Positions 1 to 8,731 of a DNA stretch of 64,000 nucleotides are shown here, piece by piece. The position numbers and the translations under genes are program-made. How positions within the stretch are numbered: the first letter of the stretch is position 1; each line of letters starts with the position of its first letter. The notes beneath the pieces are model-generated. The model ran no database searches and was not told the origin of the DNA. It was given only the letters and a program-made list of their open reading frames with translations. The stretch lies in the NCBI RefSeq assembly GCF_030150285.1, contig NZ_JASLGE010000079.1, positions 119,832 through 183,831 of the forward strand. The letters run 5' to 3'. Source of the DNA: Pseudomonas sp. (GTDB taxonomy: Bacteria > Pseudomonadota > Gammaproteobacteria > Pseudomonadales > Pseudomonadaceae).

Positions 1-28
1 AGACTCCAATTTTCGGGAGTTCTGCGGC

Positions 29-72
29 TGTGGATGAAATTATCCACCGGTGGAAATCAGTGGTTTTCCACA
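29..72. other. cluster of DnaA-box-like nonamers
   Basis: Three nonamers close to the DnaA box TTATCCACA lie within 44 bases: TGTGGATGA (29-37, reverse orientation), TTATCCACC (40-48) and TTTTCCACA (64-72). Each differs from the consensus by one base. The middle one lies in the 12-bp palindrome TCCACCGGTGGA (43-54). There is no replication gene in view. The cluster lies outside the integrase 3' end, inside the putative island, and could be a replication or regulatory site, or chance. Confidence 0.25.
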
Positions 73-105
73 GACAGTTGTGTGGGCTTTAGATTTTTTA
101 AGTGA

Positions 106-150
106 GGTCCATCCACGCAGGGCGGCTTTGCAGCCCTGTTTGGATGGACC
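106..150. repeat. long perfect-arm hairpin at island side of integrase
   Basis: The arms GGTCCATCCA (106-115) and TGGATGGACC (141-150) are perfectly complementary. A second inner stem, CAGGGC (118-123) with GCCCTG (133-138), extends them. No U-tract follows, so this is not an obvious terminator for the convergent integrase. It may be a recombination, excisionase or structural site of the integrated element. Confidence 0.5.
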
Positions 151-191
151 CGCGTGGACAAGCGGATCACTGAGATATAAAGACCGAGCGC

Positions 192-1514
192 TTACTCAGT
201 TGCGCCACGTTTTGCTTTTAAGCGAGTGACGTTCGGTCCGGTCTGGTTCGCGAATTCGTGTGGAGTGACATGCTCCTGCCGGTTGGCCTCCAGGTACCGG
301 CTCCACCAGTTCATGATCAGCCTGCGCTCCTCGATGAACTCGGCCTTGTGGATGTAAGCGGCGCGGACGTTGTTGCGCTCCTTGTGGCTCATCTGCCGTT
401 CAATGGCTGTCTCCGACCACAATCCTGACTCGATCAGTGCGCTACAGGCCATCGAACGAAACCCATGCCCGCAGATATCGGTTTTGGTGTCGTATCCCAT
501 CGTCCGAAGCGCGTTGTTCACGGTATTTTCGGACATGGGCTTCCAGGGTTTGGCATCCCCTGCGAAGACCAATGCGAATTTGCCTGTGAGTGCATGGATT
601 TTTTCGAGTAGCGCCACTGCTTGCGGCGATAAGGGTACTAAATGGATATCCCCTGCCATCTTCGTACCCCTTGTGGAAAAGGGTACTCCCTCCAACGCGG
701 GTCGAGTGTCCGGTATCTCCCAGGTGCCGCGCTTGAGGTCGAACTCGCTCCAGCGTGCGAAACGCAGCTCGCTGGATCGTACAAACACATGCAGCGACAG
801 CATCACCGTCAGACGGGTAAGTGCCCGGCCTTTATAGGTGTCGATCCGCTCCTGCAGTTCCGGCAGTCGCGATAAGGGTAGAGCGGGGCGATGTACCACC
901 CGCGGGGCTTTGATCGAGCCTTCGAGGTCGTAAGCAGGGTTTATGGTGATAAGCCGGAGGCGCTTTGCCTCGCGCATGATGCTCTGCAGGTAGTTTTGTA
1001 CCCTTAACGCAACGTCGATCGTTCCGCGCTTCTTGATCGCTTCCAAGGGCTGCATAAGGTCATGGGTGTCGAGATCAACAATGGCGCTTGCGCCGATCAG
1101 CGGGAATACGTGGGTTTTGAGGCGGCTCATCACTGTCTTGGAATGGCCTGGTGCCCACTTGGCCGACATTTCCGTATGCCAGTCGAGCGCAACGCTTTCA
1201 AAGGTTCTGCCTTTGATTACGGCTTCCGCCTTGGCTTGGTGCTTGGTCTCTATAGGATCAACGCCATCCGCCAGCATTCGCTTAACTTCCAAGCGCTTGC
1301 GGCGCGCATCGGCGAGGCCGACCACGGGGTAGTTGCCAAACGAGGTCAGCCCTTCCCGTCCGTCAGGTTTGACGTAACGGAGCCGCCAGCCTTTGTGGCC
1401 ATTGGGTTGGACTAGGAGGTAGAGGCCATCGCCGTCGAAAAGCTTGTAGGCGCGGTCTGTAGGTTTTGCCAAGCGGCAAGCTGCGTCGGAGAGCGGAGCG
1501 GTGGTGCGCGACAT
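192..1514 (-). CDS. P4-type tyrosine recombinase (genomic island integrase)
   Basis: 440 aa, the usual length for P4-family integrases. The N-terminal DUF4102 arm-binding domain (about residues 1-90: DGDGLYLLVQPNG, WRLRY, SFGNYP) is followed by a SAM-like core-binding domain and a catalytic domain. The expected active-site residues are visible: Arg in SSELRFARW, HGFR, a His in QMSHKERN and the nucleophile Tyr in RAAYIH. It starts at ATG 1514 behind GGGAG and lies on the 3' side of tRNA-Thr, reading away from it. That is the classic arrangement of an island inserted in a tRNA gene. The element body should therefore extend to the left beyond the window. No truncation is seen, so it is probably functional. 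Confidence 0.93.
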   Translation of the reverse strand: MSRTTAPLSDAACRLAKPTDRAYKLFDGDGLYLLVQPNGHKGWRLRYVKPDGREGLTSFGNYPVVGLADARRKRLEVKRMLADGVDPIETKHQAKAEAVIKGRTFESVALDWHTEMSAKWAPGHSKTVMSRLKTHVFPLIGASAIVDLDTHDLMQPLEAIKKRGTIDVALRVQNYLQSIMREAKRLRLITINPAYDLEGSIKAPRVVHRPALPLSRLPELQERIDTYKGRALTRLTVMLSLHVFVRSSELRFARWSEFDLKRGTWEIPDTRPALEGVPFSTRGTKMAGDIHLVPLSPQAVALLEKIHALTGKFALVFAGDAKPWKPMSENTVNNALRTMGYDTKTDICGHGFRSMACSALIESGLWSETAIERQMSHKERNNVRAAYIHKAEFIEERRLIMNWWSRYLEANRQEHVTPHEFANQTGPNVTRLKAKRGATE

Positions 1515-1527
1515 AAGGGTACTCCCT
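630..1527. repeat. dispersed AAGGGTAC repeats in and before integrase gene
   Basis: The octamer AAGGGTAC occurs at 631-638, 679-686 and 1515-1522, and inverted (GTACCCTT) at 998-1005. Two of the copies extend to the identical 13-mer AAGGGTACTCCCT (679-691 and 1515-1527); the second of these contains the Shine-Dalgarno of the integrase. The copies fall in different reading frames, so codon bias does not explain them. Candidate integrase or excisionase arm sites, or autoregulatory sites. Confidence 0.4.
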
Positions 1528-1616
1528 TTTATCGACGTGACCTGTATCCCAAACTCTCCCCCTAAATCGACCGGAATTCACCAGTTTCTGACGTAACCCG
1601 ACAGAACCCCAAAACG

Positions 1617-1644
1617 AAAAAACCCGCCAGAAGGCGGGTTTTTC
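1617..1644 (-). terminator. rho-independent terminator of tRNA-Thr
   Basis: The stem AACCCGCC-AGAA-GGCGGGTT reads on the minus strand as a GC-rich hairpin followed by a T-run, 43 bases beyond the tRNA 3' end. It also separates the tRNA from the integrase start. Confidence 0.8.
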
Positions 1645-1686
1645 GGGGGTTTCAAAGACTTTACTAGCTGTCTGTGAAACCTTGTG

Positions 1687-1762
<76 letters not shown>

Positions 1763-1841
1763 GTTATGGGCGACGAGTATACCCGGATGTTTGGGCTTGT
1801 AAACCCCTGATATCAGACTATTTTCATGTTTTTTTCAGGGC

Positions 1842-2771
1842 TCAGGGTGTGAGGCTGTGGTGCTCGCTGAAGTATTGGCGCAGAAATTCGACGGTGACGC
1901 GTACTTTGGCGGAGTTGGCCAGTGGCGCCGCGTAGACGGCCCAGATGTTGGCCTGTTGGCGGTAGTCCGGGAGGATGTGGACGAGTGTGCCGTTTTCGAG
2001 GCTGGCGCGTACGTCCCATTGGGAGCGCAGGAGGATGCCGCGCCCGTCCAGCGCCCATTGGTGGACGACTTCGCCGTGGTTGGCCGACAGGGCTCCGGTG
2101 ACTTTGACGCTTTCTTCGCCCGCCGGGCCTTGCAGGCGCCACAGGCCGAAGGGGTGGTCGCGTTCTTTGATGGCCAGGCATTCGTGGCCGGACAGTTCGG
2201 CCAGGGTGCGCGGTTCGCCGTGGCGCGCCAGGTAGTCGGGGCTGGCGCACAAGACGCGGGCGTTGGGAGCCAGCAGTTTGGCAATCAGGTTGGGGGCGAT
2301 GTGGTCGCCAATGCGAATGTCCAGGTCGAAACCTTCTTCGATCAGGTCGACCAAGCGGTCAAACATGTCAAAGCGAATGTCCAACGCCGGGTAGCGCTGC
2401 GACAACTCTGACAGCGCCGGGCCAACTCGGCGTCGGCCCAGGCCGAAACTGCTGACAATGTGCAATTGGCCACGGGGCTCTTGGTGCAGCGCCGAGACGT
2501 CTTCGTTCATTTGCTCAACGGCATCGAAAATATGCAGCGCCCAGCGGTACACCCGTTCGCCGTCGTCGGTGACGGCCACGCGACGTGTGGTGCGGTGCAG
2601 CAGGCGAACGCCCATGTTCTGCTCCAGCAGTTGGATGCGCTTGCTGACATAGGCCGGCGACACGCCTAACTCGCTGGACGCGGCGGCGAAGCTTGAGCGC
2701 CGTGCAACCACCACGAACACGCGCAGGTCTTCCAGGTTCGGTAGATTATTCACGAATCGTGTCTTATCCAT
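1842..2771 (-). CDS. LysR-family regulator, DmlR-like
   Basis: 309 aa. An N-terminal winged HTH (residues about 11-70: LEDLRVFVVVARRSSFAAAS, SPAYVSKRIQLLE, RRVAVTDDGE) is followed by a LysR substrate-binding domain. It is divergent from the D-malate/tartrate dehydrogenase gene with a 78-bp shared intergenic region. This is the same arrangement as E. coli dmlR (yeaT) and dmlA (yeaU). By family rule it should bind that intergenic region and activate the dehydrogenase in response to D-malate or a related hydroxyacid, and repress itself. Whether it also controls the carnitine genes downstream is not visible. Confidence 0.88.
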   Translation of the reverse strand: MDKTRFVNNLPNLEDLRVFVVVARRSSFAAASSELGVSPAYVSKRIQLLEQNMGVRLLHRTTRRVAVTDDGERVYRWALHIFDAVEQMNEDVSALHQEPRGQLHIVSSFGLGRRRVGPALSELSQRYPALDIRFDMFDRLVDLIEEGFDLDIRIGDHIAPNLIAKLLAPNARVLCASPDYLARHGEPRTLAELSGHECLAIKERDHPFGLWRLQGPAGEESVKVTGALSANHGEVVHQWALDGRGILLRSQWDVRASLENGTLVHILPDYRQQANIWAVYAAPLANSAKVRVTVEFLRQYFSEHHSLTP

Positions 2772-2849
2772 TACCAGTTCGCATGATTATCTTTTTATGA
2801 CGGGTTTATACCATGGGCTCACTTCTTCTCACTCAAGAGTTCGCCCCCC

Positions 2850-3932
2850 ATGAGCAAGACATTCAAGATTGCCGCCATCGCCGGTGACGGTATTGGTAAC
2901 GAAGTACTGCCTGAAGGCCTTCGGGTTGTTGAAGCGGCCGCCAAAAAGTGGAACCTCGACCTGTCGATCGAAATCATTGAGTGGGCCAGTTGCGACTATT
3001 ACGAACGCCACGGGCAGATGATGCCGGACGACTGGTTTGAGACGCTCAAGGGCTTTGACGCGATCTATTTCGGTGCGGTGGGCTGGCCGGACAAGGTGCC
3101 GGACCACATTTCCCTGTGGGGTTCGTTGCTGAAATTCCGCCGCGATTTCGATCAGTACGTAAACATTCGCCCTGTGCGCCTGTTCCCGGGTGTGCCGTGC
3201 CCGCTGGCCGGTCGTAAGCCGGGCGATATCGATTTTGTGGTGATCCGCGAAAACACGGAAGGCGAATATTCTTCGGTGGGCGGGCGCATGTTTGAAGGCA
3301 CCGAAAACGAATTTGTTCTGCAAGAGTCGGTATTTACCCGACGCGGTGTTGACCGGATTCTGAAGTACGCCTTCGAAGTGGCCAAAGAGCGCCCACGTCG
3401 GCACGTGACGTCGGCCACCAAGTCCAACGGCATTTCCATCAGCATGCCGTACTGGGATGAGCGCACCGAGGCCATGGCGGCCAATTATCCACAGGTCACC
3501 TGGGACAAGCAGCACATCGACATCTTGTGCGCGCGCTTCGTGCTGCAACCCAACCGTTTCGACGTGGTGGTCGCGTCCAACCTGTTTGGTGACATTCTGT
3601 CCGACCTGGGCCCAGCGTGTGCGGGCACTATTGGGATTGCGCCGTCGGCCAACCTCAACCCGGAGCGTAATTTCCCCTCACTGTTTGAACCGGTTCACGG
3701 TTCGGCCCCGGATATTTACGGGCAAAACATCGCTAACCCCGTCGCCATGATCTGGTCGGGCGCGTTGATGCTGGAATTCCTGGGCAAAGGCGATGAGCGT
3801 TACCAGGCCGCACATGATGGCATTTTGCGCGCCATTGAAGCAGTGATTGCCACCGGTCCGAAAACACCGGACTTGGGTGGCAAAGCGTCGACTCAAGAGG
3901 TCGGTCAAGCGATCGCCGCCGCGCTGGCGTGA
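2850..3932 (+). CDS. dmlA: D-malate / tartrate dehydrogenase (decarboxylating)
   Basis: 360 aa, very close to the length of E. coli DmlA. Isopropylmalate/isocitrate dehydrogenase fold: IAAIAGDGIGNEV at the N-terminus, FVVIRENTEGEYSS, and NLFGDILSDLGPACAGT with the metal-binding Asp residues, then FEPVHGSAPDIYGQNIANP. The family oxidatively decarboxylates D-malate to pyruvate with NAD+, Mn2+ and K+, and often accepts tartrate. It leads a locus for a BCCT transporter and carnitine oxygenase, so D-malate made from carnitine carbon is a sensible substrate here. A strong terminator follows, so it is probably its own transcription unit. Confidence 0.92.
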   Translation: MSKTFKIAAIAGDGIGNEVLPEGLRVVEAAAKKWNLDLSIEIIEWASCDYYERHGQMMPDDWFETLKGFDAIYFGAVGWPDKVPDHISLWGSLLKFRRDFDQYVNIRPVRLFPGVPCPLAGRKPGDIDFVVIRENTEGEYSSVGGRMFEGTENEFVLQESVFTRRGVDRILKYAFEVAKERPRRHVTSATKSNGISISMPYWDERTEAMAANYPQVTWDKQHIDILCARFVLQPNRFDVVVASNLFGDILSDLGPACAGTIGIAPSANLNPERNFPSLFEPVHGSAPDIYGQNIANPVAMIWSGALMLEFLGKGDERYQAAHDGILRAIEAVIATGPKTPDLGGKASTQEVGQAIAAALA

Positions 3933-3975
3933 GCCGCTAAACACCCCTGAGCAAGCCCCAAGCCACGCGCTTGAC

Positions 3976-4019
3976 AGCCTGCGAAGCTCCCGTAAAACGG
4001 GCGCTTCGCGGGCTTTTTT
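3976..4019 (+). terminator. rho-independent terminator after dmlA
   Basis: GCCTGCGAAGC pairs with GCTTCGCGGGC around a second small CCCG/CGGG stem, followed by a run of six T. Confidence 0.85.
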
Positions 4020-4094
4020 GCGTGGGCGAAGGAATCCTGCACGCGAAGAAAATTCCGACGGCGTCAGTTGCAAAATAATCAGGCACAGGGCATA

Positions 4095-4133
4095 TTGTTA
4101 ACCGCAAGATATGTGTTAACTAAAGGTTAACAA
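4095..4133 (+). promoter_or_regulatory. candidate operator, GTTAAC array before BCCT gene
   Basis: TTGTTAACC (4095-4103) and GGTTAACAA (4125-4133) form a perfect 9-bp inverted repeat spaced by 21 bases. A third GTTAAC sits between them (4115-4120). It lies about 95 bases before the BCCT start. A related half-site occurs before cntA, which suggests one shared regulator. Confidence 0.5.
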
Positions 4134-4226
4134 GATGGGTTTGCGGTGTGAAAGGAGTCCTTAACAGCCTTACGTGCTGACGTGGAACCCTGCAGTAAGA
4201 GAAAACCTCTCTCTCTGGAGACTTAA

Positions 4227-5864
4227 ATGTCCAATAACAATAAAAAAGATGTCTTTTTGATATCGACTAGCCTGATTGCTGTACTGATTACCGTTGTAGG
4301 CCTTGCCGTTTACCCGCAACAAGCCGAGATCACGGCCAATATGCTGTTTGAGCTGTCTTCCCGGACGTTTGGCACTGCAGTGCAAGTGTTTGTGTTCTGT
4401 TGCGCCCTGGTGGTGCTGTACATCGCGTTCAGTAAGTACGGCAACATTCGCTTGGGTAACGGCAAGGCCGAATACCCGACCGTGACCTGGGTATTCATGT
4501 TTATCTGCGCGGGAATGGGGTCGTCGACCCTCTACTGGGGGGTGATGGAGTGGGCGTATTACTACCAGACGCCCGGTCTGAATATCGCCGCAGGTTCGCG
4601 TGAAGCGCTGGATTACAGCGTCAGTTACTCGTTTTTCCATTGGGGTATCAGTGCCTGGTCGCTGTATGCCTTGTCGTCGTTGGCGATGGCTTATCACTTC
4701 CATGTGCGCAAGAAGAGCGGCCTGAGCCTGTCTTCGATCATTGAGGCCGTCACCGGTTTCAAAGCCCAAGGCCCTGTAGGCCGGCTCGTCGACCTGGTGT
4801 TCCTGCTGACCATGTTCGGTGCCTTGACCGTATCGCTGGTGCTCACCGCGTCTACCCTGACCCGTGGCCTGTCGGCACTTACCGGCATGCCAGATACCTT
4901 CACCACGCAACTGGCGGTGATTGGCGTGGTAGCGGTGGTGTTCTCGCTCAGTTCCTACATCGGTATTGCCAGTGGTATGCAGCGTCTGTCGAAGATGGTG
5001 TGTATCGGTGCGCTGGTGTTCGCGGCCGTGGTGCTGGTTGTCGGGCCGACGCAGTTCATCATCAATAACACTGCCAATTCCCTTGGTTTGATGATGCAAA
5101 ACTACGTGCACATGAGCCTGTTTACCGACCCGCAAGGCGACGGTGCCTTCACCCGCAACTGGACGGTTTTCTACTGGTTGTGGTGGGTGTCCTACGCGCC
5201 GGGTGTGGCCATGTTTGTGACCCGTGTGTCCAAGGGTCGCAAAATGAAGGAAGTGGTGGCGGCCATGCTGATGGGCGGCAGTTTTGGCTGCTGGTTCTTC
5301 TTCGGCACGCTGGAAAGCTACAGCATGCATCAGTTCATCACCGGTGCTATCGACGTGCCGCGCATCCTGACGGAGCAGGGGGGTGAAACGGCGGTCGAGA
5401 TGCTTCTGAACGCCTTGCCGTTCGGTCAGATCTTCTTGGGTGTGTACCTGTTCATCATGGCGGTGTTCTGTGCCTCGCACATGGACGCAGCGGCCTACGC
5501 CGTGGCGGCCACCAGCACCCGCAATATGCAGGAAGGCCAGGACCCGTCGCCGACGCACCGCCTGTTCTGGTGTATCGCGCTGACGCTGGTGCCGCTGGCG
5601 ATGCTGTTTGCCAAGGTGTCGCTGTCGACCATGAAAACCGCTGTGGTGCTGACCGCCATTCCGTTCCTGGTGATTCTGCTGACCAAGATCTACGGCTTCC
5701 TCACCTGGATGTTCAAGGACTACGGCTCAATGCCGGCCTACCTGATCGAGGAAGAGTCGGTGGCCCGGGGGGAGAACCTGGATTTCGTCGCTCCGTTTGA
5801 GGCTGCAGCGCAAGCACCGGGCGTTACGCCCAAAGCCAAAGCGGTGCCCGCAGCCCTGAGCTAA
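4227..5864 (+). CDS. BCCT-family transporter, probable carnitine/betaine uptake (YeaV-like)
   Basis: 545 aa integral membrane protein of the betaine/carnitine/choline transporter family, about 12 membrane segments. The family signature appears as CAGMGSSTLYWGVMEWAYYY, and the Trp-rich TM8 region as FYWLWWVSYAPG followed by SKGRK. It starts at ATG behind CTGGAG. It sits between D-malate dehydrogenase and the Rieske oxygenase exactly as yeaV sits between yeaU and yeaW in E. coli, so a quaternary ammonium compound, most likely carnitine, is the expected cargo. The C-terminal tail is Ala/Pro-rich and cytoplasmic. Substrate cannot be proven from sequence alone; choline or gamma-butyrobetaine remain possible. 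Confidence 0.9.
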   Translation: MSNNNKKDVFLISTSLIAVLITVVGLAVYPQQAEITANMLFELSSRTFGTAVQVFVFCCALVVLYIAFSKYGNIRLGNGKAEYPTVTWVFMFICAGMGSSTLYWGVMEWAYYYQTPGLNIAAGSREALDYSVSYSFFHWGISAWSLYALSSLAMAYHFHVRKKSGLSLSSIIEAVTGFKAQGPVGRLVDLVFLLTMFGALTVSLVLTASTLTRGLSALTGMPDTFTTQLAVIGVVAVVFSLSSYIGIASGMQRLSKMVCIGALVFAAVVLVVGPTQFIINNTANSLGLMMQNYVHMSLFTDPQGDGAFTRNWTVFYWLWWVSYAPGVAMFVTRVSKGRKMKEVVAAMLMGGSFGCWFFFGTLESYSMHQFITGAIDVPRILTEQGGETAVEMLLNALPFGQIFLGVYLFIMAVFCASHMDAAAYAVAATSTRNMQEGQDPSPTHRLFWCIALTLVPLAMLFAKVSLSTMKTAVVLTAIPFLVILLTKIYGFLTWMFKDYGSMPAYLIEEESVARGENLDFVAPFEAAAQAPGVTPKAKAVPAALS

Positions 5865-5885
5865 CCCATGCACGTGAGCCACGCT

Positions 5886-5930
5886 CAGGTGCCCACCCAT
5901 GGGTACCGGGCCCTGAGCGGTTTTTTTTGC
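5886..5930 (+). terminator. rho-independent terminator after BCCT gene
   Basis: GCTCAGG pairs with CCTGAGC, enclosing an inner near-palindrome (GGTGCCCA / TGGGTACC), followed by eight T. It indicates that cntA downstream has its own promoter. Confidence 0.85.
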
Positions 5931-5939
5931 CTGACGTGT

Positions 5940-5970
5940 TAACCAGTGGTTTGTAGTTAGTCACTGGTTA
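5940..5970 (+). promoter_or_regulatory. candidate operator before cntA
   Basis: TAACCAGTG (5940-5948) and CACTGGTTA (5962-5970) are a perfect 9-bp inverted repeat with 13-bp spacing, 64 bases before the cntA start. The left arm overlaps GTTAACC, the same half-site found three times before the BCCT gene. Confidence 0.55.
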
Positions 5971-6033
5971 CATAAAAACAGCCTGAAACAGGGCGTATCG
6001 CACGACCCTCTGAATTGCCTGAGAGAGACAACA

Positions 6034-7155
6034 ATGAACACTATCGTGAAATTGCCTGCCGACTTTTGCGCCAACCCTGATGTGGCTCACACCATTCCAG
6101 CGTCGTACTACACCCAGCAGAATGTGTTTGAGATCGAAAAAGAGAAGATTTTCGCCAACACCTGGGTATGTGTCGGTCACCGCAGCGAAGTGGCCAACAA
6201 CAACGATTACATCACCCGCGAAGTGATAGGCGAAAGCATCATTGTGGTGCGTGGGCGTGACAGCGTGCTGCGTGCGTTCTACAACGTGTGCCCGCACCGT
6301 GGCCACCAACTGTTGAGCGGCAGCGGCAAGGCCAAAAACGTGATCACCTGCCCGTACCACGCCTGGACCTTCAAGCTCGATGGCGAGCTGGCTCACGCGC
6401 GCAATTGCGACAACGTAGAGAGCTTCGACAAGGAAAATTCCACCCTGGTCTCGCTGCGTGTTGAAGAGTACGCCGGCTTTATCTACATCAATATGAACAA
6501 CGACGCGGGCACCGTCGAGGAGCAACTGCCGGGCCTTGAAGCGCGCCTGCGCGAAGCCTGCCCGGTGGTGGACGACTTGCACCTGGCCGCGCGGTTTGTC
6601 AGCGAGACGCCGGCCAACTGGAAGTCCATCGTCGACAACTACCTTGAGTGCTACCACTGCGCACCGGCCCACCCCGGCTTTGCCGATTCGGTGAGCGTGG
6701 ACGAGTACTGGCACACCCTGCACGGCAACTGGTCGTTGCAGTTTGGTCACGCCAAATCGTCGGAGAAGTCCTTCAAGTTCGACGAGTCGATCAAAGACCC
6801 GTCCTTCAGCGGCTTCTGGGCCTGGCCGTGCACCATGTTCAACGCGCCACCCGGTGGCAACTTCATGACCGTGATCTACGAGTTCCCGGTGAGCGCGGGC
6901 GTGACCCTGCAGCACTACGACATTTACTTCCTCAACAAAGAGATCACCCCCGAGCAGCAATCGCTGATCGAGTGGTACCGCGACGTGTTCCGCCCAGAGG
7001 ACCTGCGTTTGGTTGAAAGCGTGCAGCGCGGCCTGCAATCGCGCGGTTATCGCGGTCAGGGCCGGATCATGGCTGACCGTCAGCGCAGCGGCATGAGCGA
7101 GCACGGCATCGCGCATTTCCACAACCTGATCGCTGTGGCCCACCTGGACGACTGA
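6034..7155 (+). CDS. cntA: carnitine monooxygenase, Rieske oxygenase subunit
   Basis: 373 aa Rieske non-haem iron oxygenase of the CntA/YeaW type. The Rieske cluster ligands are Cys86, His88, Cys106 and His109 (CPHRGH, CPYHAW). The mononuclear iron ligands are His208 and His213 in DNYLECYHCAPAHPGF. The residue bridging the two metal centres is Glu205, where most Rieske oxygenases have Asp; Glu at this exact number is the hallmark of carnitine oxygenase CntA. The enzyme cleaves carnitine to trimethylamine and malic semialdehyde with electrons from CntB. It heads a run of three genes (oxygenase, aldehyde dehydrogenase, reductase) with short gaps. Choline or gamma-butyrobetaine use is possible as a side activity. 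Confidence 0.93.
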   Translation: MNTIVKLPADFCANPDVAHTIPASYYTQQNVFEIEKEKIFANTWVCVGHRSEVANNNDYITREVIGESIIVVRGRDSVLRAFYNVCPHRGHQLLSGSGKAKNVITCPYHAWTFKLDGELAHARNCDNVESFDKENSTLVSLRVEEYAGFIYINMNNDAGTVEEQLPGLEARLREACPVVDDLHLAARFVSETPANWKSIVDNYLECYHCAPAHPGFADSVSVDEYWHTLHGNWSLQFGHAKSSEKSFKFDESIKDPSFSGFWAWPCTMFNAPPGGNFMTVIYEFPVSAGVTLQHYDIYFLNKEITPEQQSLIEWYRDVFRPEDLRLVESVQRGLQSRGYRGQGRIMADRQRSGMSEHGIAHFHNLIAVAHLDD

Positions 7156-7213
7156 TCGCGCGGCCGCCACCGCCCGACGGTGGCGGCCCGACCCATAAAG
7201 AGGAGTGTCCTGC

Positions 7214-8662
7214 GTGCAGCTCAAAGACCCCCAATTGTTTCGCCAGCAGGCTTTTATTGCGGGCGTATGGACAGATGCCGATAGCGGGCAGACTGTCGAT
7301 GTGACCAACCCGGCCCAAGGCCACCTGCTGGGCAATGTGCCCTTGATGGAGGGCGCTGAAGCCATCCGTGCCATTGAAGCCGCCGATGCTGCCTTGCCTG
7401 AGTGGCGCGCGCGTACGGCCAAAGACCGGGCGCAGATCCTGCGTCGTTGGTTTGAGCTGATGCTGCAACACGAAGATGACCTGGCCCGGATCATGACCCT
7501 GGAACAGGGCAAGCCGCTGCACGAAGCAGTGGGCGAAATTCGCTATGCGGCGTCGTTTATCGAGTGGTTTGCCGAAGAGGGCAAACGCATTTATGGCGAC
7601 GTGATTCCCTCGCCCTCCACCGACAAACGCTTGCTGGTGGTCAAACAGGGCATCGGCGTGTGCGCGGCGATTACGCCGTGGAACTTCCCGGCGGCGATGA
7701 TCACCCGCAAGGTCGCACCCGCGCTGGCCGCCGGATGCACCATCGTGGTCAAACCGGCCAATGAAACGCCGTTTTCAGCCCTGGCGTTGGCCGCGCTGGC
7801 TGAGCGTGCCGGCCTACCGGCGGGCGTGTTGAACATCGTCACCGGCGACGCCCCGGCCATTGGCGCGCAACTCACCGGCCACCCGCTGGTACGCAAATTC
7901 AGCTTTACCGGCTCGACGCCAATTGGCCGTTTGTTGATGAGCCAGTGTGCTGACACCATCAAGAAAGTGTCGCTGGAACTGGGCGGCAACGCGCCGTTTA
8001 TCGTGTTCGCCGATGCGGACGTAGATGCTGCCGTCGAAGGTGCCATCGCCGCCAAGTACCGCAACGCCGGGCAGACCTGCGTGTGCGTTAACCGCTTCTA
8101 CGTGCATGACGCGGTCTATGACCAGTTTGCCCGCCAGTTTGGTGCCAAAGTGGCTGAGCTGAAGGTCGGCCATGGCAACGCGCCAGACACCCAGATTGGC
8201 CCGCTAATCACTGTGAAGGCAGTGGATAAAGTGCGTGCGCTGATTGACGACGCGCTGAGCAAAGGCGCGACGCTGCTGCTGGGCGGCCAGGTGCATGCGC
8301 TGGGTGAACAGTTCTTCGAACCGACCGTGCTGGGTGACATCAAGAAAGGCATGTTGCTGCTGGACGAAGAAATCTTCGGCCCGGTTGCGCCGCTGGTGCG
8401 CTTCCACTCCGACGCCGAAGTGCTGGCCCTGGCCAACGACACGTTGTACGGCCTGGCAGCGTACTTCTACAGCCGCGACATTGGCCATGTGTGGCACATC
8501 GCTGAGCAATTGGAATACGGCATGGTCGGCATCAACACCGGGTTGATTTCCAACGAGGTCGCGCCGTTTGGCGGGGTCAAGCAATCCGGTTTGGGGCGTG
8601 AAGGGTCCAAGTACGGGATCGACGATTACTTGCAACTGAAATACCTGTGCCTGGCGGTCTGA
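7214..8662 (+). CDS. NAD(P)-dependent aldehyde dehydrogenase, probable malic semialdehyde dehydrogenase
   Basis: 482 aa from the GTG at 7214, chosen because AAAGAGGAG lies eight bases upstream and the resulting N-terminus (MQLKDPQLFRQ) matches the paralogue at 58.8-60.3 kb (MQLNDPQLFRQ, also 482 aa). It has the succinate-semialdehyde dehydrogenase family signature, with SLELGGNAPFI carrying the general base Glu and GQTCVCVNR carrying the catalytic Cys. It is placed between the oxygenase and reductase subunits of carnitine monooxygenase, so its substrate is inferred to be the oxygenase product, malic semialdehyde, giving D-malate for the dehydrogenase at 2.8 kb. E. coli has no such gene between yeaW and yeaX. 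An automated call would be succinate-semialdehyde dehydrogenase. Confidence 0.88.
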   Translation: MQLKDPQLFRQQAFIAGVWTDADSGQTVDVTNPAQGHLLGNVPLMEGAEAIRAIEAADAALPEWRARTAKDRAQILRRWFELMLQHEDDLARIMTLEQGKPLHEAVGEIRYAASFIEWFAEEGKRIYGDVIPSPSTDKRLLVVKQGIGVCAAITPWNFPAAMITRKVAPALAAGCTIVVKPANETPFSALALAALAERAGLPAGVLNIVTGDAPAIGAQLTGHPLVRKFSFTGSTPIGRLLMSQCADTIKKVSLELGGNAPFIVFADADVDAAVEGAIAAKYRNAGQTCVCVNRFYVHDAVYDQFARQFGAKVAELKVGHGNAPDTQIGPLITVKAVDKVRALIDDALSKGATLLLGGQVHALGEQFFEPTVLGDIKKGMLLLDEEIFGPVAPLVRFHSDAEVLALANDTLYGLAAYFYSRDIGHVWHIAEQLEYGMVGINTGLISNEVAPFGGVKQSGLGREGSKYGIDDYLQLKYLCLAV

Positions 8663-8731
8663 GCCGCCGGCACCGGGTTTTAAATCAGGCGGCACGCCGG
8701 TGCCGCCCTTTACCGCAGTAGAGGTTTTTCG

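Noticed and set aside
2829..3548. Long open frames opposite dmlA, gpmI, csiD, hyuA, the aminotransferase and other GC-rich genes
   Set aside because: They are antisense shadows caused by high third-position GC; none has domain motifs, and the sense genes are well supported.
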